Origin: Lamellibrachia columna
Lineage: Eukaryota; Annelida; Polychaeta; Sabellida; Siboglinidae
Length of the DNA stretch: 64,000 nucleotides
Assembly: GCA_963662155.1 (NCBI GenBank)
Contig: OY759265.1
Location: forward strand, 46,716,406 to 46,780,405
Direction: 5' to 3'
Below, piece after piece: positions 25,061 through 37,745 of this stretch (position 1 is its first letter; each line of letters opens with the position of its first letter). The translations under genes and the position numbers were made by a program. The notes beneath the pieces are model-generated. The model did not search any database and was not told where the DNA came from. It worked only from the letters and a program-made list of their open reading frames with translations.

Positions 25061-25264
25061 CATATAACTGAGTTATAAATTTTAGTAATTTAAATAGCTT
25101 TACTTGTTATAATCATCGTATTATAGCATTTGTTTTTACTGTATTGTTTTGACATTTTACTGTACCATTTCTTTTACTGTACAGTACCATATAATATCAT
25201 TGTATAAATATGGTGCCATAGAATACTATTGTATAGATAATGGTTCCATAGAAATTAATAAACA

Positions 25265-28200
25265 CACTGCTAAAAATAATTTTCTTGTTTTAATAAAAAA
25301 AACTGAAAACAAGAACATTTTTCTAGGGAGCCACGTAAGAAAATTATTTTCGTGATTTAAGAAATGTAACATAAGAAAAATTTTCTTGGCTTAAGAAAAT
25401 AGTTTCTAAAATCAAGAGAAGGCTATAGAATTCTTTTCTTATTTGTCCAAGAAAATTTTTCTTATCTAAGAAATTTTTTTTATGAAATAAAAGCATTTTC
25501 TTAAATCAAGAAAAAAAAGCAAGAACATTTTTCTTAAATTATTTTCTAGGGAGCCACACAAGAAAATTTGTAAATCAAGAAATGTTTTCTTAAATTTAAT
25601 AAGAATATTTTTCTTGTAGTCATTTTGAATGTTTCACGTTAGTAAGAATATGTTTATGAAAACAAGAAAAACCTTCTGAAAGACTTTTTCTTGGAATAAG
25701 AAACATTTCCTCATTTATATATTTTTCTTATAAAAAGAAAGACTACTGATCACTGCATGTCAGCAATCATTTCTGAAAATAAGAAAATTTTCTTACAGCA
25801 AAATGTGATGCAAAAATGCGATCAATTATCAAGGAACATACTACCATGAAATGACAAAAGGGAGCAAGTGATATTTCTGCCATCACAATGTTGGAACTAT
25901 CACAATGATGGGACCAAAAGCCATATTTTAACATAATAAAACCTTTTATATGGCAGATTTTCTACAGATGACATGGCATAAAGGAGCAAGTGACAATGGC
26001 ATAGTGTTTTATTATGAGAAAAGGGAGCAAGTGTGTGACCAATAGCATCATGTGTTATTTCGACAGCCATGCAATCAGCCTGCAGCTCTCATACCCAATA
26101 AGGTAATTTCTTGTTAAATCAACCAATTTTCAGGAAATTAAAAAAGGTGATGTCTCAGAATGTCCTAACATTTTAACCAATTAGCAAATGGTTATATCTC
26201 GGCAACTTTGCAGAAAAACTAAGCTAAGGGGTAAATGCCTAAATTGTTATACTTTCAGGTGCCTCTAACTACAGAGCTTAAATTTGCTAAATGTCTAGAT
26301 ATATTCGTACAGATGTGCATCACAAAATTAAAGAATGATAATGAGAAGGATAATGTATGTACAGAGTGTGCAAACATTAATTTTTTTATTTTTTTTTTTA
26401 TTTCTGAGAGTGATTTTAGCAGTCTGTATTTCAAATTGTTATTTTATAGGACAAGCTCCAAAGTGCTACTGTATGCTGTCAGGGATACTTGTAATGACTT
26501 CTTAGTTCAATAGGAATGTAGTTACTATATCTTCAGAAAAATTCAGCCTTAAATTCGATATTTTACGAAATTCAACTTTCAGAATGACAATGTTGGACAC
26601 AGTCTTATGATCACCGTATTTGCACTGTGCACAATCCTTTACATACTGCAGCTGAAATATAACTGTTCTGTCTAATTATCTTTTCTCCCAAATTGGCGAG
26701 TGACAAATTTATGAAACTATTACAAATTACTGCACAACAAAAAGCTTATTGACACAAAAACTGGAAAAGGTCGCATGCTCGAACTTAGAGCATTGCCAAA
26801 TAAAAAAATCAAAGCATTATTTAATTCTTAAAATGTCAATTGATTACGACAACTGGTCACATAATTCTGTCATAAGACCTGCCTCATTGTTTCTTAAGGG
26901 CAGTTATTCAAGGGTGATTTGACTGCACTTGCTGCTCTATGTCACAACATTTTTCTGTGTCAATAACTTAATTTATAAAATGACAAAATGGAGCAAGTGA
27001 CACAAAGTCAACAAATAACCATGTCACAAAAAAGTACTAATAATTTTTATAAATACACTTAGTCAACTAGTCCAAAGAATAGTGTACAATTACTGTGCTG
27101 TAATATGCACAAGAGAGCAAACCAAAATATGTTTTGTCCGATATTTAAAAAACCATCATCACTTGCTCACTTTTGTCATTTCACGGCAATATATTGTAAA
27201 ATGCAAGGTCACGGATTTAAACACCAAACGCACACAAACACCCACATTACATTCTTTGTACCTCTACAGAATGGCTGACCTTATGAGAGGGGACTACTGG
27301 CACAGTAAAGTACAAACAAATGCAAAACTAAATTGCCGTAGTAACAATTAGTTGAAATTTGAAAAGCATTTGAAAGACATAGTAGCAGTGGCATGATTTA
27401 GATGCCCATGTCATTCTGCACACACCAAAGAAGGAACAATATATTGCCAGTAGATACAATTAGTGAACTTCCTAGTATGTGAAAGCCAAGGATTTCATCC
27501 ATAGATTTATTTTATTACAAGTTAGCTTTCATGAAAGTTAAAACAGTCAGAATGATGACATGTTAATGGGTATTTTCATTTCTATCCATGATCAAGTTGA
27601 CAAGTTGAAAGTACTGAATATAATAACAAATGCAAACTGCCATTTTCAAACAGCCCGGCTGCTGCACACAAAATGTATTCACTGTGTTTATTGCATGGCT
27701 GGGCCACATGTCAAATTGCTATAAAAGAATATGCCTGGACAACATTCTTACCTTTTGTCTCATGGAATGAACAGGATACAAATCAAATCATCCAGAAGTC
27801 TTCTTGACCCTCACATAACCCTCATTAGCAGACCCTTAATGAGACCACTGGGGCTCTGAGAGTGTGGTCTCACTGCATGTGTGTCACAAGTGTTATGTCA
27901 TAGGAGACTGACCTAAATCTAAATCTCATGTCAGGCATACATTTATAGAGCACACACACTGACAGTACTTTTAAAATCAAAGTGTGCTGAACAAAGATTA
28001 CACTTATGCTGAATACCCGATTAATAAATTTTTATTTCATGTGTTCTTGATTACTGTAAATTATGCTTGGATGAGATATTTTACATCGTATCCTAGCTCT
28101 AGTAGTTTATAAGCACCTGTCCATCAGAAATAATTAATGCAATAGAACCAACATATTTTTACTCCAAGAGCCAATAGCGAAAACTTATGTTGGAAATTTC

Positions 28201-28700
28201 ACTCATATCGCACGTGATCTGATAATATATCAAAAATATTTTAGTGAAATGATAATCAGTAATATTACATTTAAATATTATTTGGTAGCGGACTTGTTAA
28301 CAAATGCAAATGCATTTGAATGCACATTTTGGATGGCATGCAGTAGCCATGCACATTCATATGCAGTCGTTACATTTTCAGTGCATTTGATTGCATACCA
28401 CAAACTTTTACACTAAAATTGTTCTATTCATGCAATAGCTAAAAAATTTAATCCAGACTCAACAGAGAGCATGTATTTGTTTCAAATGTTTTTCTTAAGT
28501 AAGAACATTTTTTCTTAATTAAAGAAAAAATTATAGCATTAAGAATATTTATCTAAAATCTTTCTTAAGAAAGAAATATCTTCTTCGTTCTAGAAAATGT
28601 CCTTATTCAATCACATATCTGGAACTTGCGAAGAAAAAATTTCTACACTTTTTCTTAATTCAAGAAACTTTTCTTGTTTCACGTGCATTTACAAACATTT
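25265..28700. mobile_element. Possible non-autonomous element with AAGAAAA/TTTTCTT-rich ends
   Basis: Two zones (25265-25800 and 28440-28700) are packed with alternating AAGAAAA and TTTTCTT motifs found nowhere else in the window at this density. The left one starts cactgctaaaaataattttc, a plausible transposon end. Between them, gacaaaagggagcaagtga-like motifs occur near 25853, 25978, 26024 and 26981, and inverted near 27161. No transposase was seen. The right terminus and target-site duplication were not resolved. Confidence 0.35.
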
Positions 28701-28737
28701 GTTTTCTTTAAGGGTCCTCAATTCAGTTTCTTCATTC

Positions 28738-29025
28738 GTCTCATTTCAGACACATTTAAGACCTACTTAGTATCCACTATTATATACTAGTTCATTTGTG
28801 CAAATTTGTTATTTAATCTTGGTGAAATCATTGGACAAACTATTAAACTATTTTTGACTGGATTTGGAAAAAATCTGGGGAAAAAATGGCAAAAGTGGCT
28901 CTGCTTGTATTATTGTGGCATAAGGCTGTTCACACTTTCTGAAGTTACCCGATCTAACGATCAAAATCAATTCTTTCTATGCTTTAACAAAAGTATGCAG
29001 TTTTTTTTAAAACTAACTGCCCAGA
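28738..29025 (+). repeat. Dispersed ~290-bp repeat, copy 2
   Basis: The most complete copy of the family also seen at 9180-9470 and 61798-61965. Blocks include tatatactagttcatttgtg, ttggtgaaatcattggacaa and aatggcaaaagtggctct, in conserved order. Confidence 0.55.
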
Positions 29026-29114
29026 ATACTTAAACTATTCACACACTACAGATTTGAACAACATCGAACCTGATTGACGATGTGCTAAATCAGTCGAAGA
29101 GGGAGTTTTACAGT

Positions 29115-29349
29115 GTCATCTCACCAGGATGTTCTCGCCTCGCTCTCGTGTGTTTTCCTTTCCTTCTAGTACCTGTTTTTGCATCTCATTGTGTCTGATC
29201 ATATGACCACATTTTATGGGCAATTCAAGGCGTTGTGGGTTCTCAACTTTCATTCTTACCTCCAGATTTGTGATCTGATCTACCCATGAGATTCGCATCA
29301 TTCTCCAATAAACCCACGCCCCCACCCACATTGTCAATTTGTTTAGCAT
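29115..29349 (-). pseudogene. LINE reverse-transcriptase C-terminal fragment (RTE-like)
   Basis: The minus frame reads VGAWVYWRMMRISWVDQITN and later CGHMIRHNEMQKQVLEGKE with an RERG basic end. This corresponds to the common endonuclease/RT C-terminus WxxRRMxRISWxDxxTNEEV...LGHIxRHxxxxKxxLEGKIEGxRxRGRQ. Only this segment remains and it lacks the end of the motif. Confidence 0.7.
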
Positions 29350-29391
29350 GTTTTTTTTCTACTCACTCCAAATCACTTTGCAGATCCATTG

Positions 29392-29870
29392 TTAGTGAAG
29401 TGGACCTAGGCCACACCACCGTCGTGTACACCGGTAAAAGCTATTAAGTCTGTGGGCGAGGTCATGTCCAGCTGGGGTGGGGATGTCTGGATATGTAAGA
29501 TGCACTCTCTTCCATACTTGAATTTGGTAGTTGACCCTCAAAACGTGCATCTTCAGTGATGATCGGCATGGTGGCAAGAGACTTAGATTGATTCCATCAT
29601 AGCTGAAAAGGGGTGGCCCAGATTCTCTGTGGAATTTCTGCCTGGTCAAGTCACGGCATAATTTGTTGACATCTGTATATGAAGGTTTACCATACATACG
29701 GCAAACAAACTTCTCCAGCTCAGTCTGACTACCTTCTGGATTGCCATCTGTCTCACCAAATGTCCCCAAAACATCCACAAACACAGGATGCTTTACCAAA
29801 GTCTTTCTTGCTGTGATTTTAAATTGTTCTTGGCACTCATTGGGATGAATCTACCCATTAGACAATGTCC
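29392..29870 (-). pseudogene. C-terminal fragment of a second repeat-family nuclease-like protein
   Basis: The minus frame contains ARKTLVKHPVFVDVLGTFGE, EKFVCRMYGKPSYTDVNKLC, then SGPPLFSYDGINLSLLPPC and HVLRVNYQIQVWKRV, followed by a YPDIPTPAGH block. This matches the C-terminal half of a protein family related to the one at 20171-22620 (compare ...SRQLPPCRECL...RANYQAAKWR). The upstream motif block is absent or decayed and the CXC tail is lacking, so it is a separate subfamily or a truncated copy. Confidence 0.6.
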
Positions 29871-30024
29871 ACACAGCCTCACCCCCTGTAGTTGCATAAT
29901 CTGTCTTGGAAAGGAAAGCATGCTGTGTGACTGTGGCTGCAAGCTGGTACAGTATTAGACAATTGTAGCCCAGACTGTCTCACTTGAGTCAACATACTGA
30001 ATTGGTAACAACTAGCACAAGCTC

Positions 30025-30605
30025 TAAGTGGAACAAACACATCCCTCAGATAACAGCCTCAGCTAACGGCACACTTGCATTCGTCAGACAGAATCTCCAC
30101 TGATGCCCCTAAAACATCAAAACAACCGCCTACACAATCCTTGTTCGCCCATTCCTAAAATATTCATCATCCGTATGGGACCCCCACACCCAGGTTCTCA
30201 TTAACAAAATAGAGATGGTACAAAGACTTGCGGCTCGCTTTTGTCACAACGACTACACATCCAGAGAAACTGGGTGTGTGTCAGAAATGATTACAAAATT
30301 ACACCTAGAGCTACTAACAACCAGGAGAACAAACAGACGGCTCACCATATTTCACAAAGCCATCCACAGTCATCTATCATTGCCTGTCGCAAACCTCCTC
30401 CAACCCATCAAACGCCACTCAAAGCCTTCAACAAAGCAAAGCCTTCAACACCATACACATGAGCAAGAACTGTTAAAAAAATTTTTATTTTCCCCGAACA
30501 ATAAAAGATTGGAATTCTTTACCAGATGCAATAGCCAACATCACAGAACCACAGCAATTTAAGCAAGCTCTCACACACTTAGTCCCAAACAAACATGACT
30601 AAATA
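30025..30605 (+). pseudogene. LINE reverse-transcriptase C-terminal fragment (Jockey superfamily)
   Basis: Forward frames read ITASANGTLAFVRQNLH, TAYTILVRPFLKYSSSVWDP, HTQVLINKIEMVQRLAARFC, TTRRTNRRLTIFHKAIHSHL and, near the end, FLFSPNN...RLEFFTRC. This is the familiar order LVRPxLEYASxVWDPHT...RVQRRAARF...RRxxRLxxFHKAI...FFPRTIxxWN. A stop in the first part and frame changes at the end show it is not functional. Confidence 0.8.
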
Positions 30606-31019
30606 GCATGCGCACCCAACCCTGACCGTTTGACTCCATAGGAGTGTTTGCCAGTATTACTACAAAACAAGACAAAACAAGACTTGAAAAGATACTTCCT
30701 CTGGAAGACAAGTTAGTGTGGCTTCACTGCATTCAGAAAGGGAATAGCTCAAACATACACAATGTCATAAAATATTTGACTTTAAATACTGGGAATAATC
30801 AAATCTGGGAATAAGGAACAACAACAACATATTATTTCAAAACTTTTATTGTACTAAATGGATTCAGAACAGAATCAACATATTTACAAAACGTGCTTGT
30901 AAACAATTATTCATATAAATAAAAAAAAAATTTTTTAAATCAATGATTTTTACATTTTTTTGAGTGATTTAATCATGATTTAAATCAAACAACTCTGTAC
31001 ATCCGAAGTTCCTCGTTGT
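30606..31019. other. Unassigned spacer
   Basis: AT-rich. It may include the 3' tail of the preceding LINE fragment. Nothing else recognised. Confidence 0.35.
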
Positions 31020-32290
31020 CTTCTTTCAGCTGACTTGATTGAATTGTCCTTGTAGGTGCCAGTTGCAAAGTCCACTCTCTCCTTGGGCAGCAGGCTGAAC
31101 ACTCTCAGACAACTCAACAAATGTCTGAGGCAGAGCAGTAAGTGCATGCAGTAGGGCGTTCCCGTCAACTACATATGCACCCAAGTCGTCAAGGCAAGGA
31201 TGGTGAACCAGAGCGGCATCATCTTCGAGCTGGTGCATCAGTTTGGCCTTGTCTGTCTTTACTGGAAACCCATCCGGCATAGCTAAAGCCCATGAGACTG
31301 AACCATGTAGATATTGTGGTTCCTACTGTAGACTAAGGTTGTTGTCTTCAGAGAGAATTAGAAGCTGTCCAAAGAGATTCTGTTGTGCTGATATTTGGAC
31401 TATCTTCATCTTCAAGGACTTTACCTTCTTGGTCTTTTCTACTCTAGAAAACCAAATGTCTTTAAGGACTGCCTTGGAAGAGGTGCATGGAATTTGAGAG
31501 TTTTGGCAACAAGCCTCTTCTGGATAAAGGTTTTGAATGCTGCTTTGCCAACTGCTTCAGCATTCAAAATATCATTCGCAACTTCAGCTTGGGCTCATGC
31601 ACCAGAAGAAATGCAAAACAGGTCTTCAATGACCTGAGCAACTGTCTGAGCACCGTGTCTTCGGAACATACCTACCATCTCTGATGTGGTTTCTACGTAG
31701 CCTGCTCTGGCATGTCTGGTCATACACCATCAGATAGTCTCTGCTGAATCCAATGATGCCTCCCCTGCACTTCGCGTGGCGATCGATTGTCTGTTCAAAA
31801 GTCAAGTCAACTGGATTTCTTGATGCTGGCACATCTGATATGGACACACTGAACCCGCAGTTTCTTAGCAAATTGTCCACTACTGGGTGACTATGTGACA
31901 GGTTCAGGAGTGTTAGAAACTAGACGGACAGGTATTGAGCATAGTTGTGGTGGTCCACGCTGAACAGCAAAGGACACAATTCTTAAACACAGGCCAGGTG
32001 CAGATCGAAGTTGTTCTTTTTTGTAGCTCGAAGAAATTTCAGCACAAACCAGGTCCTGTCCATGTACTGGACCCAAGACTGTGCAGTTCGTCCCAGTTCA
32101 CCATTTCACACCTTGTCCTTGTACTCACCGTACATTTCATGAAGACATTGAGATTGGTCACTGTTTGTCACATCTTGCATCACTCCACGAAAGGCCTTCC
32201 TTTCAATGCACATCGCACTACAACATGTCAGTGTCATCTGAAAATTGGGATTTGTCGCCGCATCTGAAATTACTTTGCCATGTTCCCTCA
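31020..32290 (-). pseudogene. Second copy of the XPG/FEN-like repeat-family protein, N-terminal half
   Basis: On the minus strand the order is: a decayed start (32290-32100); an ELQKRT...FDLH-like block; YLSV.FLTLLNLSHSHPVV and NLLRNCGFSVSI; PVDLTFEQTIDRHAKCRGG with IIGFSRD; then MPDGFPVKTDKAKLMHQLED and AYVVDGNALLHALTALPQTF; and ERVDFATGTYKDNSIKSAER near 31030. These overlap the family at 20171-22620 (PWALSTPEGLLRKTNKASL, VVDGINLVQ, DTYKEISI) but extend further towards the N-terminus. The copy stops just after the second Asp motif, so the rest of the domain and the CXC tail are missing. Several stops and frame changes. Confidence 0.65.
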
Positions 32291-32794
32291 ATTATGCGTA
32301 TGCACAAATATTAACAGTTACAGAGAGCACTGATTACAAATAAAACAAAAAACATTATGGTCAGAATACATCAAGCCTGAAACAAAATGTTAAGTCATTT
32401 ATATAACATAGTTCATGTGTAATGTCATTCATGCATAATTACATGTTAAGTGTAACAACACTGATAAGTGTGTTCAAATAACTTTCCATTGGAATCACGG
32501 ACAGTTGCTCACCAGACAGTTGCTCACCAAGGAACTAAAAAAGCGGACAGTTGCTCATCCTGTGTTAATGTTATTTTATGTAAAAAAAACGTAGGAATTG
32601 CGGAAACAGGGTTTATTGAGGGAACTAATGTAAAAATATAATTTCCCTTCCCCTGCAAAATGACAATAAATAAAATAAGTGAACGTATAAATATCTTAAT
32701 TCAATGATCTTTCCATTTGTGTTACTGTTAAAACAACCACCAAGAGGTGCCAAAATTCTCATATATCTACATATATATCCTGTGGTAAATATAT

Positions 32795-32828
<34 letters not shown>

Positions 32829-33369
32829 CCTGTGGTATAATTAAAAAAGGACACTTCCAGTTACATGACGATCAACATTTAAAAACGCTAACATATTGGC
32901 TTTACAGAAAGTTGCTACTACTATCATTAATAAATTTTAGCATTATATAATGGGTAAACTTTATGTTTGGTCTGATTTGATTTATTATAATTTTCTATAT
33001 GTATTATCACTACCTATATTGATTAAAGCCTCAGGTTGTAGTATTTAATAGGATGGCTATTTGTACCTTCAGAGCGACGCCTTACAGACTTTTTGTCTCA
33101 GCACGCATGGACATAATACCGTAAAGCAAAATGTAGTTTTTATTTTGATTGTTATAATATATATATTATTGATTAAACATTTTACACCCAAATGAAGCCG
33201 GTCAGCCAGCCACCAGTATCCAAACGAAGCCATTCCTACCATTAGCCCACAGGTCACACAAGACCATTTTACCAATTTAGGGAAGCCATTACATTCGCTT
33301 AAATCACATTTCCAGATCGTAGGGCATTCCACGCCTGTCAATTGAGAAACTGGTTTTGTACATCAGTCA
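32291..33369. other. Spacer with short direct repeats and TA tracts
   Basis: Three copies of gacagttgctca lie at about 32501-32560. TA tracts around 32787-32828 are flanked on both sides by atatatcctgtggta. No gene recognised, though 33090-33369 may be the decayed 3' part of the LINE that follows. Confidence 0.45.
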
Positions 33370-34460
33370 ATACATCTACAAATTTAGTTGCTTCAACTCT
33401 ATTAATTGTGACCTTATTTGTATAGAGAGAGACGGTTTCAACTGCTGATTTTTCCAAAAATCATATAATTTGTTTTTGTTATGTTTAATAATAATCTATT
33501 CACTGAAAACCACACATTGAGTTTTCCAGCTCAGCATTTGTCTGCCGGATAAGTTCATTGATGTCATTATTACAATAGAACATGTTCATGTCGTCTGCAA
33601 ATAAAATAAACTTAAAACAATTTTGAAGCATTGAAAATGTCATTGATATACATTATAAATAATTTCGGTCCTAAGATGGAACCTTGTGGTACCCCACAAC
33701 ACACCCTAAGTACCTAAATTTTATTAACTAAATAATTTTAATACTGAACAAACTGTGATCTATTTTCTAAATAACTCAAAATCCACTTATGTGCTATACC
33801 ACGAACACCATATAAATATAATTTTTTGCCACTACATCATGATCAACTGTGTCGAATGCTTTCTTGAGATCTATAAATACACCAATAGAATATTTATTAT
33901 TGTCTAGAGAATTAATAATTTCTTCAACCAATGTTAAAATAGCATGACAGGTTGACATATTAGATCTAAGCCCATACTGGCTTGGGCAAAGTAAATCATA
34001 CCTATTAGAAAATTTTCAAATCTAGCATTATATAGTTTCTCCACAATTTTTTTTAATTACGGTATTAAAGAGATATAATTTGTGAATATACTTATACCCA
34101 GCCTTAAATACTGGAATAACTTTGGCAATTTTTATTTGGTTGGGGAACACACCTGTTTGGAAAGACACATTGCATATGTGATTTAAAGGTTTTACAATTT
34201 CATTAATAATTGTGACCATGCTCATTTTTAATATCAACAAAATCCGTTGACACTTTGTTTTTAAATTGTTGTACAGTTCTAATAATTTCTTGCTCATCAA
34301 CCGACCTTAGAAACATACTCCCATTACATCCTTCCCCCAAATAACCATAAATAGACACATCCTTGTCAGGTGAAGAAATGGTCTTTGCTAAGTTAAAGCC
34401 AACATTTGTAAAATAATTGTTGAATCCATTTGTAATAGCCTTATTTTCTGATATTTGTTT
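33370..34460 (-). pseudogene. Decayed Jockey-superfamily LINE reverse transcriptase
   Basis: Minus-strand frames in order: ITNGFNNYFTNVGFNLAKTI, SMFLRSVDEQEIIRTVQQFK, HICNVSFQTGVFPNQIKIAK with VIPVFKAG, then CPSQYGLRSNMSTCHAILTL, VEEIINSL, FIDLKKAFDTVDHDVV, a damaged VVGYHKVPS in place of GVPQGSILGP, LFADDMNMFYCNN, and NKVTINRVEATKF. This is the RT domain of a Jockey/BS/L2-like LINE from its N-terminal part to past the FADD catalytic motif. Multiple frameshifts and a deletion after KAG mark it as dead. No endonuclease domain is visible upstream. Confidence 0.8.
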
Positions 34461-34466
34461 GTTGTT

Positions 34467-34470
<4 letters not shown>

Positions 34471-34497
<27 letters not shown>
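34471..34497. repeat. (TA)n microsatellite
   Basis: About 13 TA dinucleotides just upstream of the LINE remnant. Confidence 0.9.
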
Positions 34498-34498
<1 letters not shown>

Positions 34499-34879
34499 AA
34501 CAAACATAAATGTATGTGTGCATGCATGCGTGCGTGTGAATAACACGAATACATATACTTTTTTATGTGCATGTGTACATATATATACTGTCATGAACCG
34601 AATGTGTCATTTAAAATTAGAATAACATAAATGCAAATGGAGACCTTTTCCTGATCAAACAAGCAGATTTTCAAACCATTAACAAAATGTTCAATGATGA
34701 GACAAAATTCAGAAAGGGGGTATTTAATGCAGTAAATGCCAGTCAGCTGTTCTGGCGTCATCACTTGGGGTGACTACCGAGGACACACCAGGCACACTTC
34801 TTGAATAAGATGAACACCCCATGTGTCAAAGGGTTGTTCATCCAAGGGTGCTTTAGTGGGGCTCAAACTGACTGCATTG

Positions 34880-35110
34880 ACAAATGGTAGGGTCTTAGCC
34901 TGTCATGGAACCACTGGTGGTCACGCGTGGCCAATTCTGTTGTCCAGCCTTGTGAAACAGTGTGGCAGCACCTGGAGTTGGCAGAGGATATTTGCAAGTC
35001 ACACAGAGCAGTCGCTGTTGTGGAATTATATAAGCACAGCTATCGCTGATCTGTTGGCTGCACGAAGCACTGGAGTATATCAACATTTTATTTTTGGTCG
35101 AACTATTACC
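34880..35110 (-). repeat. Dispersed repeat of unknown class, copy 1
   Basis: Shares blocks with 37850-38040: attctgttgtccagc, tggcagcacctg, and a cacnnagancagtcgctg-like segment in the same order and spacing. In the other copy the minus frame is open (KISNLWKAFPVAVLSDFEIV, TDLTAGAAKLFLQLDN, RIGHACP), so the family may derive from coding sequence. Confidence 0.5.
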
Positions 35111-35309
35111 TTGGTAAGTTGTCTTAATTTTATGATGCTGCAGGGTTAACATAAGTGTAGTAGTGGACATTGGTGGTCACTTATGACTTGATTGATGTTT
35201 GTAATTCTCCCTTTACAGCTGATCACGGTTAACCTGGGAGTTAGTAGTGAGTTTATAGATCAAGATCACCAGCTCTGCGAGGCACACTGAGTCCACAAAA
35301 AAATTATTC

Positions 35310-35497
35310 ATTTCCCTGTGTGGGAGCTTTTACTTCCCCTGGCATAGACCCCACCATATCGACGGGACCAATGCATTTTAGTGTCTCTTCGGAAAGACAG
35401 ACAAATGGGATGAACAAAACTGCCCAAGTTTCAAGACGGCAGCTTGTGGATTCGAACCTTGACCAACAGTCTGACGCTCTACCACACGGGCATTGTG
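35310..35497 (-). mobile_element. tRNA-derived SINE, tail type A
   Basis: On the minus strand an A-box-like TGGTAGAGCGTCAG (near 35484-35471) and a B box GGTTCGAATCC (near 35458-35448) are followed by cttgggcagttttgttcatc and ttccgaagagacactaaaa, then a cataggcc-less tail ending in cccacacaggg. Same family as 3578-3757 and 8160-8345. Confidence 0.8.
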
Positions 35498-35774
35498 TTC
35501 TCACTGTAGTTGCAGAGCTATATAATTATAAATTATGAGTAAAAAGGTATGTTTGCAGAGCAAAAATGTAATTTGTAGAACATTCATGCTAAGGTGCACT
35601 CCCTTAAATGGTTGTGTTTGGTTCAAGGGAACATAGCTGTATTGAGTTGTGTTCCTCTTTATGTAATGTGGAAAGTCTCCTAACTTAGTATATTAATTAA
35701 TTATTAATTATTATCATGAAGGGAAAGAGACATTTACTTTTAGATACTACATGTGAAGTTATTTAACAATTCTT

Positions 35775-35935
35775 TCTCTTCATGTGATTGACCAATGGAA
35801 TGGACTTCCCCAAGCAGTGGCTGATGCCAAGACAGTCCCTCAGTTCAAAGCCAGACTAGACAAATACTGGAGTAGCCAGGGATATGGGTGCCAGGGATAT
35901 GGGTGCCAACAAAGGCCAACGACCTAAAATAATCC
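35775..35935 (+). pseudogene. LINE reverse-transcriptase C-terminal fragment
   Basis: The forward frame reads IDQWNGLPQAVADAKTVPQF then KARLDKYWSSQGYG and a stop soon after. It matches the last residues of CR1-type LINE ORF2 (WNSLPxxVVxAxSVxxFKxRLDKxW). Contains a small internal direct repeat (gggtgccagggatat). Confidence 0.7.
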
Positions 35936-37179
35936 ATTAACCTGTAAGTGTAAGTAGTACAGGACATCTCATAATTGTAAGCAATTAATGCAACTGAACC
36001 CATTTTGACTTTCTCTGTGTCTCTTCAGTTGTGTAAAAATCAGTTTCACTGCTACTATGTAAGCATGAACTATGGAACCATAATATTAACATACAGCCTG
36101 GTATTAAAAAAACATTAATACAGCCAAACAAATATATTTTGAATCATGTCTTCATACATTCAGAAAGGATAATAAGAAATACTAATGAAAAATCAAACAG
36201 AAAATTCCTGCAATTAAAATAAATAGATAGAAATAAATTGGAAAAAAACACTGAATAATCTCAAATAATGTCAAACCTAATCATATGTTCATAGCAAAGG
36301 TTACAGGTGACTTCATTGTAGCAACAAGATAATAATAAATATTAGTTAATAATTTATTTATCTCTAGGTAAATCAAAATATCTCCAAACGGGACTGCTTA
36401 TCCGCTTTAATCTTTGAGACTGTCAGTTGCAGGCAACAGTATAGAAGTGGAGCCATCTGTTAGTCCATGCCTTCCAATAATGTTCACTGACAGCTGACTA
36501 AATGTTTTCTCTCTGAATGTACTCAGGCGAGCACATGCGAAACACAACAAACTTGTCACTTAATAGCTAAGTCTGGCTGAGACGTTTGTGAGGGAACTTT
36601 GTCTGGTGAATGCCAGGGGTCAGAATAGGCCAAATTCCACCTGGAAATGGTATAATAGTAACACAGTGATACTATGCATTTACCTGATACAACGCATTAA
36701 TCTGCATGCTAGTAGTCTGCCTGGATTAACTTAATTGAGCAGGTCATCTTGTAACCACATAAGCTGTTTGTGCCGTCTAATATTTATTTATGTGGGACAA
36801 TGCTACTTGCTAATGTTATTGACTTGGAATCTTGGCTAGTTTGCTGAAGACAAAAGTACAAGTCAGATGTATGTTTGTATACGAGCTTTTATAGTAAGCC
36901 AACTGATTATGCAAGAATACAATATGCATATATAATATAAAACGACATCATCAAATCTAGGTAATTGAAAATTCACCAACTAACAGCAAAGGTGGGGGAA
37001 CTGACCACACCAGGCCAATTCTGTAATTTCCCAAGTGGTAAGCTGTATTTCATTACAAGCAGTGCCCCGTCTATATCCGGAGTACATAAATATATCGCAA
37101 TGTTTCATCTGTGCCTGTCTGGTTTCTTTGCATGCATGCTTGCGTGCACTGCACGTGCATGCATATATTACACATGGTT
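35936..37179. other. Unassigned spacer
   Basis: No gene, repeat family or RNA recognised. AT-rich around 36100-36380. Confidence 0.4.
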
Positions 37180-37330
37180 GCACTGTGCTTTAAAACTGTC
37201 AATGTTGGTAACTTGAGTGGCTGTTTCTGGTCAGTTATTCCATCCTTTAATTGTATGAGGAAAAGGAGTTCTTGTAGTAATTAGGATGTCTGAATGGCAC
37301 TTGATAGTTACTGCTGTTAGAACGATGAAG
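37180..37330 (-). pseudogene. Probable LINE reverse-transcriptase C-terminal fragment
   Basis: The minus frame reads LITTRTPFPHTIKGWNN then PETATQVTNIDSF, resembling ...YYKxSFFPRTIxxWNxLPxxxxxxxxxxxFK. Short, so the assignment is tentative. Confidence 0.45.
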
Positions 37331-37614
37331 GCCTTGTCAGTCAGTACACTGTGGTTAGTTACCAGTCACTCTGGATATCCACCTAGTAATTTTTTTTTTA
37401 TAGAGTAAGGTCAACTGGGCAATTTTGTTGTTGAACCTGTAGAGATGACTAGTTTAGGATAGTCATAGAAACTTGTTCAGTGTGGCTGATGGAAAATGCC
37501 TCCTAGTTATGTAACTAATTGTTATGTCATATAAAACATACAACATTTTTCACAGATAACTGTCTTTACTTCATCATTGTAAAGCCACATCATATATGTT
37601 ATTCAGACCACACA

Positions 37615-37745
37615 TGTTTTGTTTGATGTCATTCGCTCAGGTATTTTTTGTTTTGTATATGTCATTCACCCAGGTATATATGTGTTTTGTATAAGTCATT
37701 CACTCAGGTATGTATGTGTTTTGTATGTCATTCACTCAGGTATTT
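37615..37745 (+). repeat. Degenerate ~32-38-bp tandem repeat
   Basis: Repeats of gtcattcactcaggtat separated by tgtttttgtata-like spacers, about four imperfect copies. Confidence 0.8.
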
